This document shows positions 6,195-16,334 of a DNA stretch of 64,000 nucleotides, in pieces. The stretch covers positions 1-64,000 of the forward strand of contig JAMPFD010000009.1 in assembly GCA_023664625.1 (NCBI GenBank), read 5' to 3'. A program made the translations under genes and the position numbers. Below the pieces are notes generated by a model. The model saw only the letters and a program-made list of their open reading frames with translations, was not told the DNA's origin and searched no databases. Source of the DNA: Bacillota bacterium. GTDB taxonomy: Bacteria > Bacteroidota > Bacteroidia > Bacteroidales > Bacteroidaceae. Numbering within the stretch: the first letter of the stretch is position 1; each line of letters begins with the position of its first letter.

Positions 6195-8756
6195 TTATCC
6201 TATCCACTTGATGTATGCGAAGTCGCAACGGTGAGGGAGGAGGTCGTTCTTAGGATACATACGTACGGCAGCCTTGTATGCGCCGGCCTGTGACGGTGTG
6301 TAGTGAGCCTCGAACGTGTAGAGGTTGCCTTCGACCTTTGTAACCTTGAAAGGAACGACGCGCTTGATTTCGCGGTCTGTGTCGGCCATGTCGTTCTTCA
6401 GGATGACGAGTTCCACGCCTACGGCGTCGTTGAGTCCCTGTTCGTCAATGACGAACTTGATGTTAAGTTCCTTACCTGTTGCCACGCCGTCGGTCAGGTT
6501 GGACTCATTGGCAACGACATTGATGCTGTCCCAGCGCTGTGCGACTGTCTCTTTCCATGATGCGAGTTCCTTGGCAACTTTGTTGTCGTCCTTGGAGAGT
6601 TCGGCGAAGCGCTTGGCCTCCTTTATGTAGAACTTGTCGTAGTAGTCGTCAAGCTGGCGCTTCATTGTGTAGTGAGGGGCTATTGTGGCGATGGAGTTCT
6701 TCACGACCTGCATCCAGCCTTCGGAGATTCCCTTTTCGTTCTTGTTGTAATAGAGCGGAACGATTTCGTTCTCGAGCATATTGTAGATCGTTGCGGCATC
6801 GAGGCGGTCCTGGTAGCCCTGGTTCTGGTATGTGCGCTTCTCAGGGAGTGCCCATCCTGCGCCTTCGCGGTAGCCTTCGACCCACCAGCCGTCGAGTACG
6901 GAGAGGTTGACGACGCCGTTCATCTCAGCCTTCTCGCCTGACGTGCCGGAAGCCTCGAGCGGGCGTGTAGGTGTGTTCATCCAGATGTCGCATCCTGATA
7001 CGAGGCGGCGTGCGAGCTGCTGGTCGTAGTCCTCGAGGAAGATGATCTTGCCGAGGAATTCCGGGCGCTGTGAGATTTCGTAGATGCGCTTGATGAGTCC
7101 CTGGCCTCCGCCGTCAGCAGGATGGGCTTTGCCGGCGAAAAGGAATGTCACAGGGTGCTCCGGATTGTTCACGATTTTCGCGAGACGTTCAAGGTCTGTG
7201 AAGAGGAGGTGAGCGCGCTTGTATGTTGCGAAGCGGCGGCAGAATCCGATTGTCAGGCCGTTAGGATTAATCTTGTGGAGGAGTGAGACAACGCGTGCGG
7301 GGTCGCCCTGGTTGCGGAGCCATACGTCCTTGAACTTGATTTTGATGTAATCGGCGAGCTTGTTCTTGAGTTCCATGCGCGTAGCCCAGAGTTCTTCGTC
7401 AGGACAGTTGTAGATGCCGTGCCAGATTGACTCGTTGGACTGGTCGCTGAGGTGGTTCTTGTCGAAATACTTGGCGTAGATCTTGCGCATTTCCGTAGCG
7501 CACCATGTAGGGAAGTGGACGCCGTTGGTGACGTATCCGATATGGTTCTCCTCCGGCCAGTAGCCTGCCCAAATCGGCGCGAACATTTTCTGTGACACCC
7601 ATCCGTGGAGTCTTGAGACGCCGTTGGATTCCTGGCAGGTGTTGAGGGCGAAGGTTGACATGGAGAACTTCTCGTTGTGGTCGTCAGGGTTTGTACGTCC
7701 CATTCCGATGAACTCGTCCCATGAGATGCCGAGCTGCTGCGGGTAGCCGCTCATGTACTTTCCGAAGAGGTCCTTGTCGAAATAGTCGTGGCCGGCAGGC
7801 ACCGGAGTGTGGCATGTGTAGAGACCTGATGCGCGCACGAGTTCGATGGCCTGGTTGAAGGTCAGTCCCTCCTGGATGTAGTCAATGAGGCGCTGGAGGT
7901 TGCAGAGAGCGGCGTGGCCCTCGTTGCAGTGGTAGATATCTTTCTTTATGCCGAGCTTCTTCAGTGTCAGCATGCCGCCGATACCGAGAAGGATTTCCTG
8001 CTTGAGGCGGTTTTCCCAGTCACCGCCGTAGAGTGCGTGAGTGATAGGACGGTCGAACTCGGAGTTCATCTCGTTGTCTGTATCGAGGAGATACAGTTTC
8101 ACGCGGCCCACGTTGGCTGTCCATACGGAAGCGTGCACCATGTAGTTCATGTAAGGAACGTCAACGGTGAGAGGCTCGCCTGTCGCCGGGTCAAGAGTGC
8201 GCACGACGGGGAGGGAGTTGAAGTTCTGCGCGTCGTAGTTGGCAATCTGGTCGCCTTCCATGGAGATGGACTGCTTGAAGTAGCCGTAGCGGTAGAGGAA
8301 GCCTACGGCGCACATGTCGACGTTGGAGTCGGAAGCCTCCTTGACATAGTCGCCGGCAAGCATGCCGAGACCGCCGGAATAGATCTTGAGAACCTGTGAG
8401 ATGCCGTACTCCATGCAGAAGTAAGCGACAGAAGGGCGGCTGTTGTCAACAGGCTGAGCCATGTATTCCTTGAAAAGCTTGTCAACGTTCTTCACCTTCT
8501 TCATGATCTCCTTATCCTTCGCACACTCCTCCTTGCGCTCGTAAGGGAGCTTCTCGAGAAGGGCTACAGGATTCTCGCCGACCTTTTCGAAGAGGTCGCG
8601 GTCAAGTGAACGCCAAAGGTCGCGTGCCTCGTAGTTCCACGCCCACCAGAGATTGTGTGCAATCTCGTCAAGACATTCAAGCTCCTGTGGAAGCGTTGAC
8701 TTGATAGCCAGTTCCTTCCATACCGGAGCGTTAACGTAATTTGCTTTGATTTTCAT
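6195..8756 (-). CDS. glgP: alpha-glucan (glycogen) phosphorylase, GT35, compact bacterial type
   Basis: 853 aa from ATG at 8756 ([13 protein letters not shown]); the frame runs back to a TTG inside glgA, which is rejected. It removes glucose-1-phosphate from non-reducing ends of glycogen or maltodextrin using PLP. The N-terminus has the short-form signature [18 protein letters not shown]; the middle has HCNEGHAAL and [11 protein letters not shown]; the C-terminal PLP site is [20 protein letters not shown] followed by LDGWWVEGY, in the style of the divergent GT35 subfamily that includes Thermotoga-type enzymes, rather than E. coli MalP/GlgP. It follows glgA with 28 bp between and has no promoter of its own, so both are made from one message. 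A hairpin terminator is at 6059-6097. Confidence 0.93.
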   Translation of the reverse strand: MKIKANYVNAPVWKELAIKSTLPQELECLDEIAHNLWWAWNYEARDLWRSLDRDLFEKVGENPVALLEKLPYERKEECAKDKEIMKKVKNVDKLFKEYMAQPVDNSRPSVAYFCMEYGISQVLKIYSGGLGMLAGDYVKEASDSNVDMCAVGFLYRYGYFKQSISMEGDQIANYDAQNFNSLPVVRTLDPATGEPLTVDVPYMNYMVHASVWTANVGRVKLYLLDTDNEMNSEFDRPITHALYGGDWENRLKQEILLGIGGMLTLKKLGIKKDIYHCNEGHAALCNLQRLIDYIQEGLTFNQAIELVRASGLYTCHTPVPAGHDYFDKDLFGKYMSGYPQQLGISWDEFIGMGRTNPDDHNEKFSMSTFALNTCQESNGVSRLHGWVSQKMFAPIWAGYWPEENHIGYVTNGVHFPTWCATEMRKIYAKYFDKNHLSDQSNESIWHGIYNCPDEELWATRMELKNKLADYIKIKFKDVWLRNQGDPARVVSLLHKINPNGLTIGFCRRFATYKRAHLLFTDLERLAKIVNNPEHPVTFLFAGKAHPADGGGQGLIKRIYEISQRPEFLGKIIFLEDYDQQLARRLVSGCDIWMNTPTRPLEASGTSGEKAEMNGVVNLSVLDGWWVEGYREGAGWALPEKRTYQNQGYQDRLDAATIYNMLENEIVPLYYNKNEKGISEGWMQVVKNSIATIAPHYTMKRQLDDYYDKFYIKEAKRFAELSKDDNKVAKELASWKETVAQRWDSINVVANESNLTDGVATGKELNIKFVIDEQGLNDAVGVELVILKNDMADTDREIKRVVPFKVTKVEGNLYTFEAHYTPSQAGAYKAAVRMYPKNDLLPHRCDFAYIKWIG

Positions 8757-8784
8757 TGTTTTTGTTGTATTTATTTTTTTATCT

Positions 8785-10437
8785 TTATCGTTTGCTTGCC
8801 TTGGTAAGTGCAATGTCGTAAGCCTTGCGATAATATTCTATGAATTCGCTCCAAAGGGCTTTCCTGGAAAGTTTGTCCGCGTTAGCCCTGACTTTCTTCA
8901 CCTGAGCGTCGGACATCTGCGAGAACTTCACGACAGTATCCTTGATTGTGTCGGCGACCTCGGAGTAATTGTAGTCCGTACGGTGGATTGTCTTTACGCC
9001 GTCCTCAATTTCCGAATAAGATCCTTTGATTGTGTTTGCCCAGACTCCGAATCCGGCGAGGTCCGTGGTGATGCACGGAACCTTGAAGGCAACGGACTCC
9101 AGCGGTGTGTAGCCCCAAGGCTCATAGTAAGAAGGATATACGGACAGGTCCTTGCCGATAATCATGTCATAATAAGGAGAATTGATTACGCCGTCGTTGC
9201 CGTCAAGATAGCACGGTATGAAAATAATCACGACCTTGTCGTCCTTGCGGTTCCACATGTTGAGATATTTCATCATGTCGATGACATTATCGTGTGACAT
9301 GTCATGAAGCCAGTGGGTTATCACCGGGCATTCCAGCGGAGTGTCGAACGTCTTTCCTGACAGATAGCGTTCCTTCAGGTCTTCGCGCGGGCTGCCGACC
9401 CATGCCGGGACTTCAATAAGGGCGACGACCTGTTTCTGCAGCCTCTCGTCCCGCAGGAGGCGGTTCATTGCCTCGGTGAAGACATCGATTCCCTTGTTGT
9501 GGAACTCGTACCGTCCGCTTGTTCCGACAATCAGGGTGTCGTCATCGAACTCACGGCCGACGAGGCAGTTGGCAAGACGGAGAATCTTCTTGCGGACATC
9601 CTTGCGCTTTCTGGTGAACGCCGCGCCCTTCGGCACGAAATCATTCTCGAAGCCGTTAGGAAGGACGGCATCGACAGGCTTGCCGATAAGCTCAAGGCAT
9701 TCGGTCGCGGTAATATCCGATACCGTCGTAAAGGCATCCGCATTGAAAGCCGTCTGCTTCTCTATCGAGTGCTTTGACTGTATGTTCAGCTCTTCCGCCA
9801 TCTGGTCGCCGTTATAGCACCAGAGATAATCATAAAGAGGTTTGTTGTTGCCGGCGATGGAACGGCCTGTCGAAGTCGCATGAGTTGTCCATATCGTACC
9901 GATCTTCGGAAGCCTGTCCTTAATGTACAGCATACCGAGACCTGTCATCCATTCATTGGCATGATAGACAACTTTCTGCGGAGCAAGGTTAAGATAATAA
10001 TAGAGATTCTCCACGACAAGCCCTGCGGCATAAGAGAACATGGAAGCCTCATCGTAATCTCCGTAGGCATGGAGGGAATCCACCTGGTATTTTTCCCAAA
10101 GCTTTGTATAAATCTCGTCTTTCTTTGCAAAATACGGCTTAAAGTCAACAAGAACGGCTATCGGTTTTCCAGGAATGTCCCAACGTCCGACCTTAACTCT
10201 CAGTCCTTCGGCATTTGCTTTCTTCTCCCAATTCTCGAGAAGCGAGCCGTCCGGTCTGAAATAAGGCGACTGCTTTTCTCCCCAGCAGTCCGGACCTATG
10301 AAAATAAGGCGGTCACGTATTATGTCGGTTAAGGTTTTAGCGCGCGTGGAGAGTACGGTATAGATACCTCCTACTTTATTGCAAACTTCCCAGCTTGACT
10401 CAAATATATAATCTGGGAACAATAGATTATTTTCCAT
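8785..10437 (-). CDS. glycogen synthase, GT3 (eukaryote-like GYS) family
   Basis: 550 aa. The start [33 protein letters not shown] matches the GT3 signature ([16 protein letters not shown]) of yeast and animal glycogen synthases rather than the GT5 KTGGLADV signature of GlgA. Further GT3 landmarks: [27 protein letters not shown] and the C-terminal [19 protein letters not shown] with the conserved donor-site glutamates. The predicted reaction is transfer of glucose from a nucleotide sugar onto alpha-1,4-glucan; Bacteroidota carry this family in place of or alongside GT5 enzymes. It is shorter than the eukaryotic enzymes, which have extra regulatory tails. It leads a two-gene operon with the phosphorylase. 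A TATCTTTG box at 10483-10490 is the probable promoter. No branching enzyme is present in the window. Confidence 0.93.
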   Translation of the reverse strand: MENNLLFPDYIFESSWEVCNKVGGIYTVLSTRAKTLTDIIRDRLIFIGPDCWGEKQSPYFRPDGSLLENWEKKANAEGLRVKVGRWDIPGKPIAVLVDFKPYFAKKDEIYTKLWEKYQVDSLHAYGDYDEASMFSYAAGLVVENLYYYLNLAPQKVVYHANEWMTGLGMLYIKDRLPKIGTIWTTHATSTGRSIAGNNKPLYDYLWCYNGDQMAEELNIQSKHSIEKQTAFNADAFTTVSDITATECLELIGKPVDAVLPNGFENDFVPKGAAFTRKRKDVRKKILRLANCLVGREFDDDTLIVGTSGRYEFHNKGIDVFTEAMNRLLRDERLQKQVVALIEVPAWVGSPREDLKERYLSGKTFDTPLECPVITHWLHDMSHDNVIDMMKYLNMWNRKDDKVVIIFIPCYLDGNDGVINSPYYDMIIGKDLSVYPSYYEPWGYTPLESVAFKVPCITTDLAGFGVWANTIKGSYSEIEDGVKTIHRTDYNYSEVADTIKDTVVKFSQMSDAQVKKVRANADKLSRKALWSEFIEYYRKAYDIALTKASKR

Positions 10438-10482
10438 TATTCTTTAAGCTTGTATTCTCTACTATTGTTTTTTTTCACAATG

Positions 10483-10490
10483 CAAAGATA
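10483..10490 (-). promoter_or_regulatory. -7 box of the glycogen synthase-phosphorylase operon
   Basis: TATCTTTG on the minus strand, 46 bases before the glycogen synthase ATG. The -33 position has only a partial TTTG match, so the promoter may be weak or activator-dependent. Confidence 0.5.
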
Positions 10491-10673
10491 ATGAAAAATA
10501 CTCAAATATAAACTTTTCTCAATTGTTTTTAAATAATTCTATCGGCATTTGACGCTAAAATTGACATACATCTATATGGAAATGAGGTTTAATAACAGTT
10601 TCCCGTACAACCATTACGGAGACTGTATTTTATTAAAAAAACATAATTCATCCGACAGGCTTCCAAGAACCTT

Positions 10674-11498
10674 TCACCGGCTATTCTTTCTCTTTGTCTT
10701 GTTATGGTCAAAATAGTATTGTCCCTTGTTCTTGGTAAACTTCCAAAACGATATTGCTTTCTCCGGACAATAATGATAACATGCCATGCAGGTCATGCAG
10801 CTGCCCGTATGAAGCCATTCCGGCTTGCCGCCGTTCATCGCGACATTGCCTGTTGGGCAATGCTTCTTACACATGCCGCAACCTATACATTTGTCCGCAT
10901 TGACCCTGAAACGCTTGTCCGTTATAAGGAACTTATAAAAGAACTTGCCGAGGACACGGCTGTAGAAGCGCGGCAATGCTCCTCTGCACACCGGCATGCG
11001 GACAGAACGGTTCTCTGCCACTATGTCGGCAAACTCGAGCACGGTTCCGCGTGCCTTCATCTTCTTCTCTGCCTCACGGAGATCCGTATCCACATCCATG
11101 AACGGCAGACCGACATAAGACTCCGGCATAATGACGGAACAGCATGAGCGCACCTCCAGTCCTTTGGCCGCAAGGACCTCCTCCAGCCGGTCTCCATACT
11201 CGCCGCAACTATCACCGCAGGTTATCAGAAAATAGCAATACGGGGACGGACTTCCCTTATGCAAACCGGCGGCATTCTGAGTAACAAATTTCAGTTTGCA
11301 GATAAACTCCCGCACAACCGGCTGAAGCCGCCATCCGTGAACAGGAAGGCAGAAGCCTATCCTCTCCCCTGCACGGAGATGATAGATGCAATCACCATTG
11401 ACAGCCTCCGGAATGGATATTACTCTGTCATTTGTCACCCGGGACAGCAATTCAGCAGCCCAGCGCGTATTTCCCGTACAAGAGAGTGTGAATATCAT
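10674..11498 (-). CDS. EFR1-family flavodoxin/ferredoxin fusion protein
   Basis: 274 aa. The N-terminal ~160 residues form a flavodoxin-like domain (MIFTLSCTGNTRWAAELL, an FMN phosphate loop of the T-G-N-T-R type, then FCLPVHGW and LITCGDSCG). The C-terminal part carries two [4Fe-4S] motifs: CIGCGMCKKHCP (Cys204, 207, 210, 214) and CMTCMACYHYCP (Cys234, 237, 240, 244). This is the EFR1 architecture, predicted to move electrons between FMN and ferredoxin clusters in anaerobes; the partner is unknown. The ATG overlaps the stop of the upstream lipoprotein gene by one base (TAATG), so translation of the two is probably coupled. Confidence 0.88.
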   Translation of the reverse strand: MIFTLSCTGNTRWAAELLSRVTNDRVISIPEAVNGDCIYHLRAGERIGFCLPVHGWRLQPVVREFICKLKFVTQNAAGLHKGSPSPYCYFLITCGDSCGEYGDRLEEVLAAKGLEVRSCCSVIMPESYVGLPFMDVDTDLREAEKKMKARGTVLEFADIVAENRSVRMPVCRGALPRFYSRVLGKFFYKFLITDKRFRVNADKCIGCGMCKKHCPTGNVAMNGGKPEWLHTGSCMTCMACYHYCPEKAISFWKFTKNKGQYYFDHNKTKRKNSR

Positions 11499-11932
11499 TA
11501 ATGTGAAGTCTGTGGGTCTTGTTTTCCTGAACCGGAGTTATAGTCTTTCTCTGTAAATGTCACATGCAGCAGCATCTTTTCCGGCTCTCTCTGAGAGCGG
11601 CAGACATACTCAAAAGAGAATCCGGCTTTCTTATATGGCAAGATACCTGAATTGGAGCGCACCATCCGCAGCATGTTTTCTGAAATCTCACTCTCGTGCT
11701 CTGCCATGATGCCGGCATCATCCAGCTTTCCCGTAAATGTCATATACGTGGAGTATGTCCTTGTCGCACTGTGGTACACAATGCTGTCCGTAATGACATC
11801 ATTCTGAGGAGGTGTCGGACAGTATTTCTGTGTATATTCCCTTGCTTCCCTCTCCGCACGCTGCTCTATGCTCTCCTGGCATGAAGAGAGAAAGGCGCAT
11901 AATGCCAAAAATATAAAAACAGAGATTCTCAT
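11498..11932 (-). CDS. small lipoprotein of unknown function
   Basis: 144 aa. A signal peptide (MRISVFIFLALCAFLSS) ends in the lipobox LSSC, so Cys18 would be lipidated and the protein anchored in the envelope; the residues after Cys (QES) do not block outer-membrane sorting. The mature part is hydrophilic, starts with a coiled-coil-like helix EQRAEREAREYTQKY and then looks like a single alpha/beta domain; I do not recognise the family. Its stop overlaps the EFR1 ferredoxin start, suggesting a shared function or at least shared expression. Confidence 0.75.
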   Translation of the reverse strand: MRISVFIFLALCAFLSSCQESIEQRAEREAREYTQKYCPTPPQNDVITDSIVYHSATRTYSTYMTFTGKLDDAGIMAEHESEISENMLRMVRSNSGILPYKKAGFSFEYVCRSQREPEKMLLHVTFTEKDYNSGSGKQDPQTSH

Positions 11933-12002
11933 ATCTTAATAAATAAAAAAACTGCTGCAAGATATTACATGCGAAGGGAGCACCTATGCGTAAACAAGGA
12001 AA

Positions 12003-12251
12003 TCATACCATCTGCCTCAGAGCCTGAGCCAGCTGGTCCGGACAACTTGTCTGCTTCATTCCGCAGGTGATGCCTTCCACTTTCTTAATGACATCTTCAG
12101 CCTTCATTCCCCTGACAAGCGAAGAGATGCCTTTTGTATTTCCATTGCATCCGCCTACGAACTCGACATCTTCCACGAGTCCTTCATCTGTAAGAGTTAT
12201 ATTTATCAACTTCGCACAAGTGCCTCGCGTCTGGAATGAGATTGTCTTCAT
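12003..12251 (-). CDS. TIGR03905-family TSCPD domain protein
   Basis: 82 aa, the usual length. It begins with FQTRGTCAKLINITL, has the VEFVGGCNGNTKGISSLVRGM core and ends with the name-giving TSCPDQLAQAL motif; Cys12, Cys35, Cys63 and Cys69 are the conserved positions. TSCPD domains also occur at the C-terminus of adenosylcobalamin-dependent ribonucleotide reductases; the stand-alone protein has no settled function, though a metal- or cluster-binding role is commonly inferred from the cysteines. It lies alone between the lipoprotein gene and yebC. Confidence 0.85.
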   Translation of the reverse strand: MKTISFQTRGTCAKLINITLTDEGLVEDVEFVGGCNGNTKGISSLVRGMKAEDVIKKVEGITCGMKQTSCPDQLAQALRQMV

Positions 12252-12439
12252 AGTCCTTATGTGTTTACAGATTATGTTTCTAAAATCATATTTTATCAGG
12301 ATGCATGGTTACTGACGACCATGTCCTTGTTTCTTCCATAAAGTCCCGGCGTTTGCATGGATTGCCATACAAACGCCAAGACTGCAATAAAATAAGCTTG
12401 TAAAAAAGAATCCTTAACGGACAGCATCAGCCGTCAGGA

Positions 12440-13171
12440 CTATTTCATGTTCGTATACACTGTCTGTACGTCGTCGAACTCCTCAAGCTTCTCAATCATC
12501 TTGTCGATAGTCTCACGCTGCTCGTCGGTAACCTCCTTCAGGTCGTTCGGGATATAAGTAAATTCGCCGCCGACGCCCTCAAAGCCCTTGTCCTCCAAGA
12601 ACTTCTGAATCATCGCGTACGACTTAGGATCACCATAGATTGTGATTGTGTCCTCGTTCTTCTCCTCGTCAAACTCCTCGTCAAACTCGTCATCGACATT
12701 GAAGTCAATCAGTTCAAGGATAAGTTCGTCCATGTCAAGCCCTTCCGGCTTCTTGAAAGTGAACACACACTTATGGTCGAACAGGAAGCTCAGGGAGCCT
12801 GTTGTCCCAAGATTGCCGGAGAACTTGTTAAACACTGAACGCACGTCAGCCACAGTACGTGTGGTATTGTCCGTCAGGGTATCAACAAAGACAGCAATTC
12901 CGTGAGGGCCGTATCCCTCGTATGTAACTTCCTTGTAGTCAGACTGGTCTTTGCCCATAGCGTTCTTGATTGCACGCTCAATGTTGTCCTTCGGCATGTT
13001 CTCACGCTTGCAGACAGCGATGATGGAACGGAGTGTAGGGTTTGTCTCCGCATCAGGGCCTCCAGCCTTCACTGCTATTGCTATCTGTTTGCCAAGACGT
13101 GTGAAAGTCTTAGCCATATGCCCCCAACGCTTCATCTTGGTGGCCTTGCGATATTCAAATGCTCTTCCCAT
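12440..13171 (-). CDS. yebC: YebC/PmpR-family DNA-binding and translation-associated protein
   Basis: 243 aa. The start MGRAFEYRKATKMKRWGHMAKTFTRLGKQI is the diagnostic YebC N-terminus (the more common form is AGHSKWANIKHRK), followed by NPTLRSIIAVCKRENMPKDNIERAI and YEGYGPHGIAVFVDTLTDNTTRT. The acidic insert (VDDEFDEEFDEEKNED) is typical of Bacteroidota members. YebC proteins act as transcription regulators in some bacteria, and some members help ribosomes through proline stretches. The variant N-terminus marks this as the second YebC clade. It lies 50 bp downstream of pheT on the same strand and may be co-transcribed. Confidence 0.92.
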   Translation of the reverse strand: MGRAFEYRKATKMKRWGHMAKTFTRLGKQIAIAVKAGGPDAETNPTLRSIIAVCKRENMPKDNIERAIKNAMGKDQSDYKEVTYEGYGPHGIAVFVDTLTDNTTRTVADVRSVFNKFSGNLGTTGSLSFLFDHKCVFTFKKPEGLDMDELILELIDFNVDDEFDEEFDEEKNEDTITIYGDPKSYAMIQKFLEDKGFEGVGGEFTYIPNDLKEVTDEQRETIDKMIEKLEEFDDVQTVYTNMK

Positions 13172-13221
13172 TGTTATATATGTTTTTTATGTTTTATCCT
13201 TTTATTCTTATCAACTGCACA

Positions 13222-15702
13222 TCATCTCAGTTCCGCATTGAGCTGCTTCTTAAGATTGGCGATAAGTTTGTTCATTATTGCCTCTATGGCCTTGTCGTTA
13301 AGGGTTTTCTCCGTATCCTGAAGAATAAAGTTCACAGCATAGGATTTCTTTCCCTCCGGCAGTTTGTCGCCCTCATAGACATCAAAGAGCTCAACAGACT
13401 TAAGGAGTTTCTTCTCCGTATTGCGCGCTATACTCTCTATCCGGGCAAACTCCACATTGGAATCAATGAGGAGAGAAAGGTCACGGCTTACGGCAGGGAA
13501 CTTCGAAATTTCCTGATAATGCACGGCATGCTTCTTGACAGCCTTGCAAAGCTGAGTCCAGTTTATCTGTGCGAAATACACTTCGTTCTGTACCTCAAAC
13601 TTCTTCTGAATCTTACGGCTTACGACACCCATCTCACAAAGGACCTTGCCGCCACGTGTCATGACTTTCAAAGCTGAGGAGAAAAGGTCTGACTGTGAAT
13701 GTTCTACCACGGTCATCTGTGACATAAGTCCTACACGTGCAAAGATATTGTCGACAGTGGCACGGAGATGATAGAAAGACATCTTCTCATCCTTATGAGT
13801 CCATGAGCCTTCTATGCTCTTGCCTGTCATCCACAATCCTATATAATTTTCCTCCTTATAAGCCTTCATCGGGTCCTCGTCATTCTGCTTGTCCTTGGAG
13901 AATTCATAAAGGTTGCCCACTTCAAAGAAGCGCAGGTTCGGATATTTACGGTTGGCATTGCGCACAATGGCCTCCAGACCTCCGAAGAGAAGGGTGCCAC
14001 GCATGACATTCAGGTCGGAAGACAACGGATTCATTATGTTCACAAGAGACTTGACAGGAACGCTCTCCAAACCGTCATAATACGCGCTCTTTGTCAGCGA
14101 GTTGCAGAGAATCTCACGGAATCCCGCACCGACAAGCTGCTCTGCCACAAGGTTCTGCATCTTCAGTTTCCTGTCCTCATCTCCCTTTATGACAAGTGAA
14201 GACTTCAACTGTGTAGGAATCTCCACATTATTATATCCGTATATACGCAGGATGTCTTCCACGACATCACAAGGACGCTGCACGTCTACACGGTAAGCCG
14301 GCACCGAGAGCTCAAGTCCTTCCTCACTTTCCTCCTCGACAGCCATCTCGAGAGATTTCACTATCGACTTAATTGTGTCATTGCCTATCTTCTTACCTAT
14401 CAGGCCGTCGACATAATCATATTTCAGTGACACTTTCGCAGGACTGACAGGATTAGGGTACTCGTCACAGATTTCCATGGAAACCTTTCCGCCTGCAAGT
14501 TCCCGGCATAATATGGCAGCCTGCTTCAGTGCGTAGATTGTCCCCTCCGGGTCTATGCCGCGCTCAAAACGGAAAGACGCATCCGTTGACAGACCGTGAC
14601 GGCGTGCAGACTTACGTATCCATGTCGGATGGAAATAGGCAGACTCCAGCACGACATTCTTTGTCGTCTCATACGTTCCTGAGCCTTTTCCTCCAAAGAC
14701 ACCGGCAATGCACATCGGCTCTTCCTCATTGCAGATAGCGAGGTCGTGCTCACCAAGAACATGCTCCTCTCCGTCAAGGGTAACGAATTTCTTTCCCTCA
14801 TTATTTGCCTTCACAATGATATGACGGCCTGTTATCATGTCGGCGTCAAAGCAGTGAAGCGGCTGACCGTATGCCATCATGACATAGTTTGTGATGTCCA
14901 CAATATTATTTATAGGACGCAAGCCTATGATGCTGAGCTTGTTCTTAAGCCATTCCGGAGACTCCTTAACCTCACATCCTGTAAGGGTTACGCAGGCATA
15001 ACGGCGGCAGGCTTCGGCATTCTCTATAGTCACCTTCACCGGCAAATCATTATTGTCCACCTTGAAAGCGTCACATGAAGGACGGCGGAGCGTTGACGGC
15101 TTGCCGTTGTTCACGAGCCATGCGTTAAGGTCGCGGGCCACACCATAGTGGGACAAGGCATCGGCACGGTTGGCCGTGATGTCCACCTCTATGAGCCAGT
15201 CGCTCTCAAGATTATAATACTCGGCGGCAGGCATGCCGACAGGAGTATCCTCAGGAAGGACGATGATGCCGTCGTGGCTTGTACCAACACCTATTTCATC
15301 CTCGGCGCATATCATGCCGTTGGACTCTACTCCACGCAGCTTTGACCTCTTTATGACAAACTCCTTGTCACCGTCATAGAGCACGCAGCCAAGGTCTGCC
15401 ACAATAACTTTCTGTCCGGCCGCGACATTCGGCGCACCACATACAATCTGCTGTGCCACAGGATTTCCTTCTTCATCCTTTCTGCCAAGGTCGACAGTCG
15501 TAACATGAAGATGGTCGGAGTTCGGATGTTCCTCGCAAGTAAGCACCTCGCCTACATAAAGGCCCTTCAATCCGCCCTTGACACTCTGCACCTCCTCAAG
15601 GGCATCAACTTCAAGGCCGACGGACGTAAGGGCTGCACAGACCTCCTCTGCAGTGAGGTCAAAATCCACATACTCCTTAAGCCATTTATAAGAAATATTC
15701 AT
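13222..15702 (-). CDS. pheT: phenylalanine--tRNA ligase beta subunit
   Basis: 826 aa, normal for the long bacterial PheT. Domain order: N-terminal helix (MNISYKWLKEYVDFDLT), tRNA-binding EMAP/OB fold (VGEVLTCEEHPNSDHLHVTTVDLG), B3/B4 editing region with GIDPEGTIYALKQAA, B5 DNA-binding-like domain, catalytic-like core, and the C-terminal ferredoxin-fold anticodon-binding domain (FPAVSRDLSLLIDSNVEFA). It pairs with PheS (not in this window) to charge tRNA-Phe. A textbook promoter at 15734-15765 precedes it. Confidence 0.96.
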   Translation of the reverse strand: MNISYKWLKEYVDFDLTAEEVCAALTSVGLEVDALEEVQSVKGGLKGLYVGEVLTCEEHPNSDHLHVTTVDLGRKDEEGNPVAQQIVCGAPNVAAGQKVIVADLGCVLYDGDKEFVIKRSKLRGVESNGMICAEDEIGVGTSHDGIIVLPEDTPVGMPAAEYYNLESDWLIEVDITANRADALSHYGVARDLNAWLVNNGKPSTLRRPSCDAFKVDNNDLPVKVTIENAEACRRYACVTLTGCEVKESPEWLKNKLSIIGLRPINNIVDITNYVMMAYGQPLHCFDADMITGRHIIVKANNEGKKFVTLDGEEHVLGEHDLAICNEEEPMCIAGVFGGKGSGTYETTKNVVLESAYFHPTWIRKSARRHGLSTDASFRFERGIDPEGTIYALKQAAILCRELAGGKVSMEICDEYPNPVSPAKVSLKYDYVDGLIGKKIGNDTIKSIVKSLEMAVEEESEEGLELSVPAYRVDVQRPCDVVEDILRIYGYNNVEIPTQLKSSLVIKGDEDRKLKMQNLVAEQLVGAGFREILCNSLTKSAYYDGLESVPVKSLVNIMNPLSSDLNVMRGTLLFGGLEAIVRNANRKYPNLRFFEVGNLYEFSKDKQNDEDPMKAYKEENYIGLWMTGKSIEGSWTHKDEKMSFYHLRATVDNIFARVGLMSQMTVVEHSQSDLFSSALKVMTRGGKVLCEMGVVSRKIQKKFEVQNEVYFAQINWTQLCKAVKKHAVHYQEISKFPAVSRDLSLLIDSNVEFARIESIARNTEKKLLKSVELFDVYEGDKLPEGKKSYAVNFILQDTEKTLNDKAIEAIMNKLIANLKKQLNAELR

Positions 15703-15733
15703 ATTTTCAGAAACGTTTTTGAAATTTTGTTTG

Positions 15734-15765
15734 CAAAATTACTATTTTTTCACGATATAAACAAA
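15734..15765 (-). promoter_or_regulatory. promoter of pheT
   Basis: TTTG (15762-15765), 20-base spacer, TAATTTTG (15734-15741) on the minus strand; about 32 bases before the ATG. Confidence 0.8.
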
Positions 15766-15950
15766 TAATTTCACATATTTATAATTAACTCCGAATCTGC
15801 AAAAACGCTATCATGTCCTACAGGACGCACCAACCACCGGTATTATAATCAACAAACAAAATTAACCGATATGACATTTTGAATATCAACGAATGTCTTT
15901 CTTTTGGTTTTTCAGATTTGTTCTTTCAAATTAAAATCGTAAGAATCATC

Positions 15951-16020
15951 AGTCATCTGGCCTGCAATGTTCCTTTGGTTCTGCACACTAAACGCCTAAA
16001 AAAGCAACTGTTTTTTTAGT
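15951..16020 (-). repeat. truncated copy of the 177-bp MITE
   Basis: About 70 bp resembling the central part of the adjoining MITE (GCAATG...TTC...CACACTAA.CGCCTAAAAAA.CAACTG), but lacking the left end. It directly abuts the full copy at 16021, as if one element had inserted into or beside an older one. Confidence 0.6.
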
Positions 16021-16197
16021 AAGTAACTATTGTAAATTAGTTTATATTTAAGTGCTGTTGTACTAAAACTCGTTCTTTCTTGTCATTTAGTGTTTGTCAC
16101 TCAGTCACAATGCCCGCATTGCTCCTTCGGTTCCGCACACTAACTGCCTAAAAAAACAACTGCGTTTTAGTATAAAATTAATTTTCAACAGTTACTT
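16021..16197 (-). mobile_element. 177-bp MITE-like element, copy A
   Basis: Ends are inverted repeats: AAGTAACTATTGTAAATTA at the left and the complement of AAGTAACTGTTGAAAATTA at the right (about 25 bp, few mismatches). Inside there is a second, weaker inverted pair around CACTAA. The plus-strand flanks read TA-AGTAAC...GTTACT-TA, consistent with a TA target duplication as made by IS630/Tc1-mariner type transposases. Two more copies lie at 40495-40671 and 43338-43513 in the opposite orientation. No coding capacity. The region 15766-15950 before it holds nothing else I can identify. Confidence 0.8.
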
Positions 16198-16229
16198 ATC
16201 AGCCACTTTCCGACAGTTACTAAAAATAT

Positions 16230-16308
16230 TTAGTGGTCCGGTTGCCCCATTGCCGTGGTGTCTGTGTAATTCACACAAAACCAGACAACAAAGCCACCAA
16301 ACCACTAA
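16230..16308 (-). terminator. long imperfect hairpin downstream of the Spy-like gene
   Basis: Outer arms TTAGTGGT/ACCACTAA enclose inner arms GTGG.GTCTG and CAGAC...CCAC and a GTGTAATTCACAC core. It begins 26 bp past the stop codon; on the minus strand the outer stem runs into an AT-rich ATATTTTTAG tail. Terminator function is inferred. Confidence 0.45.
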
Positions 16309-16334
16309 GAAAAGATTATGTTATGTTAAGGCTG

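Noticed and set aside
8757..8813. Longer N-terminus of the phosphorylase
   Set aside because: It would start at TTG inside the glycogen synthase gene and adds sequence unlike the family.
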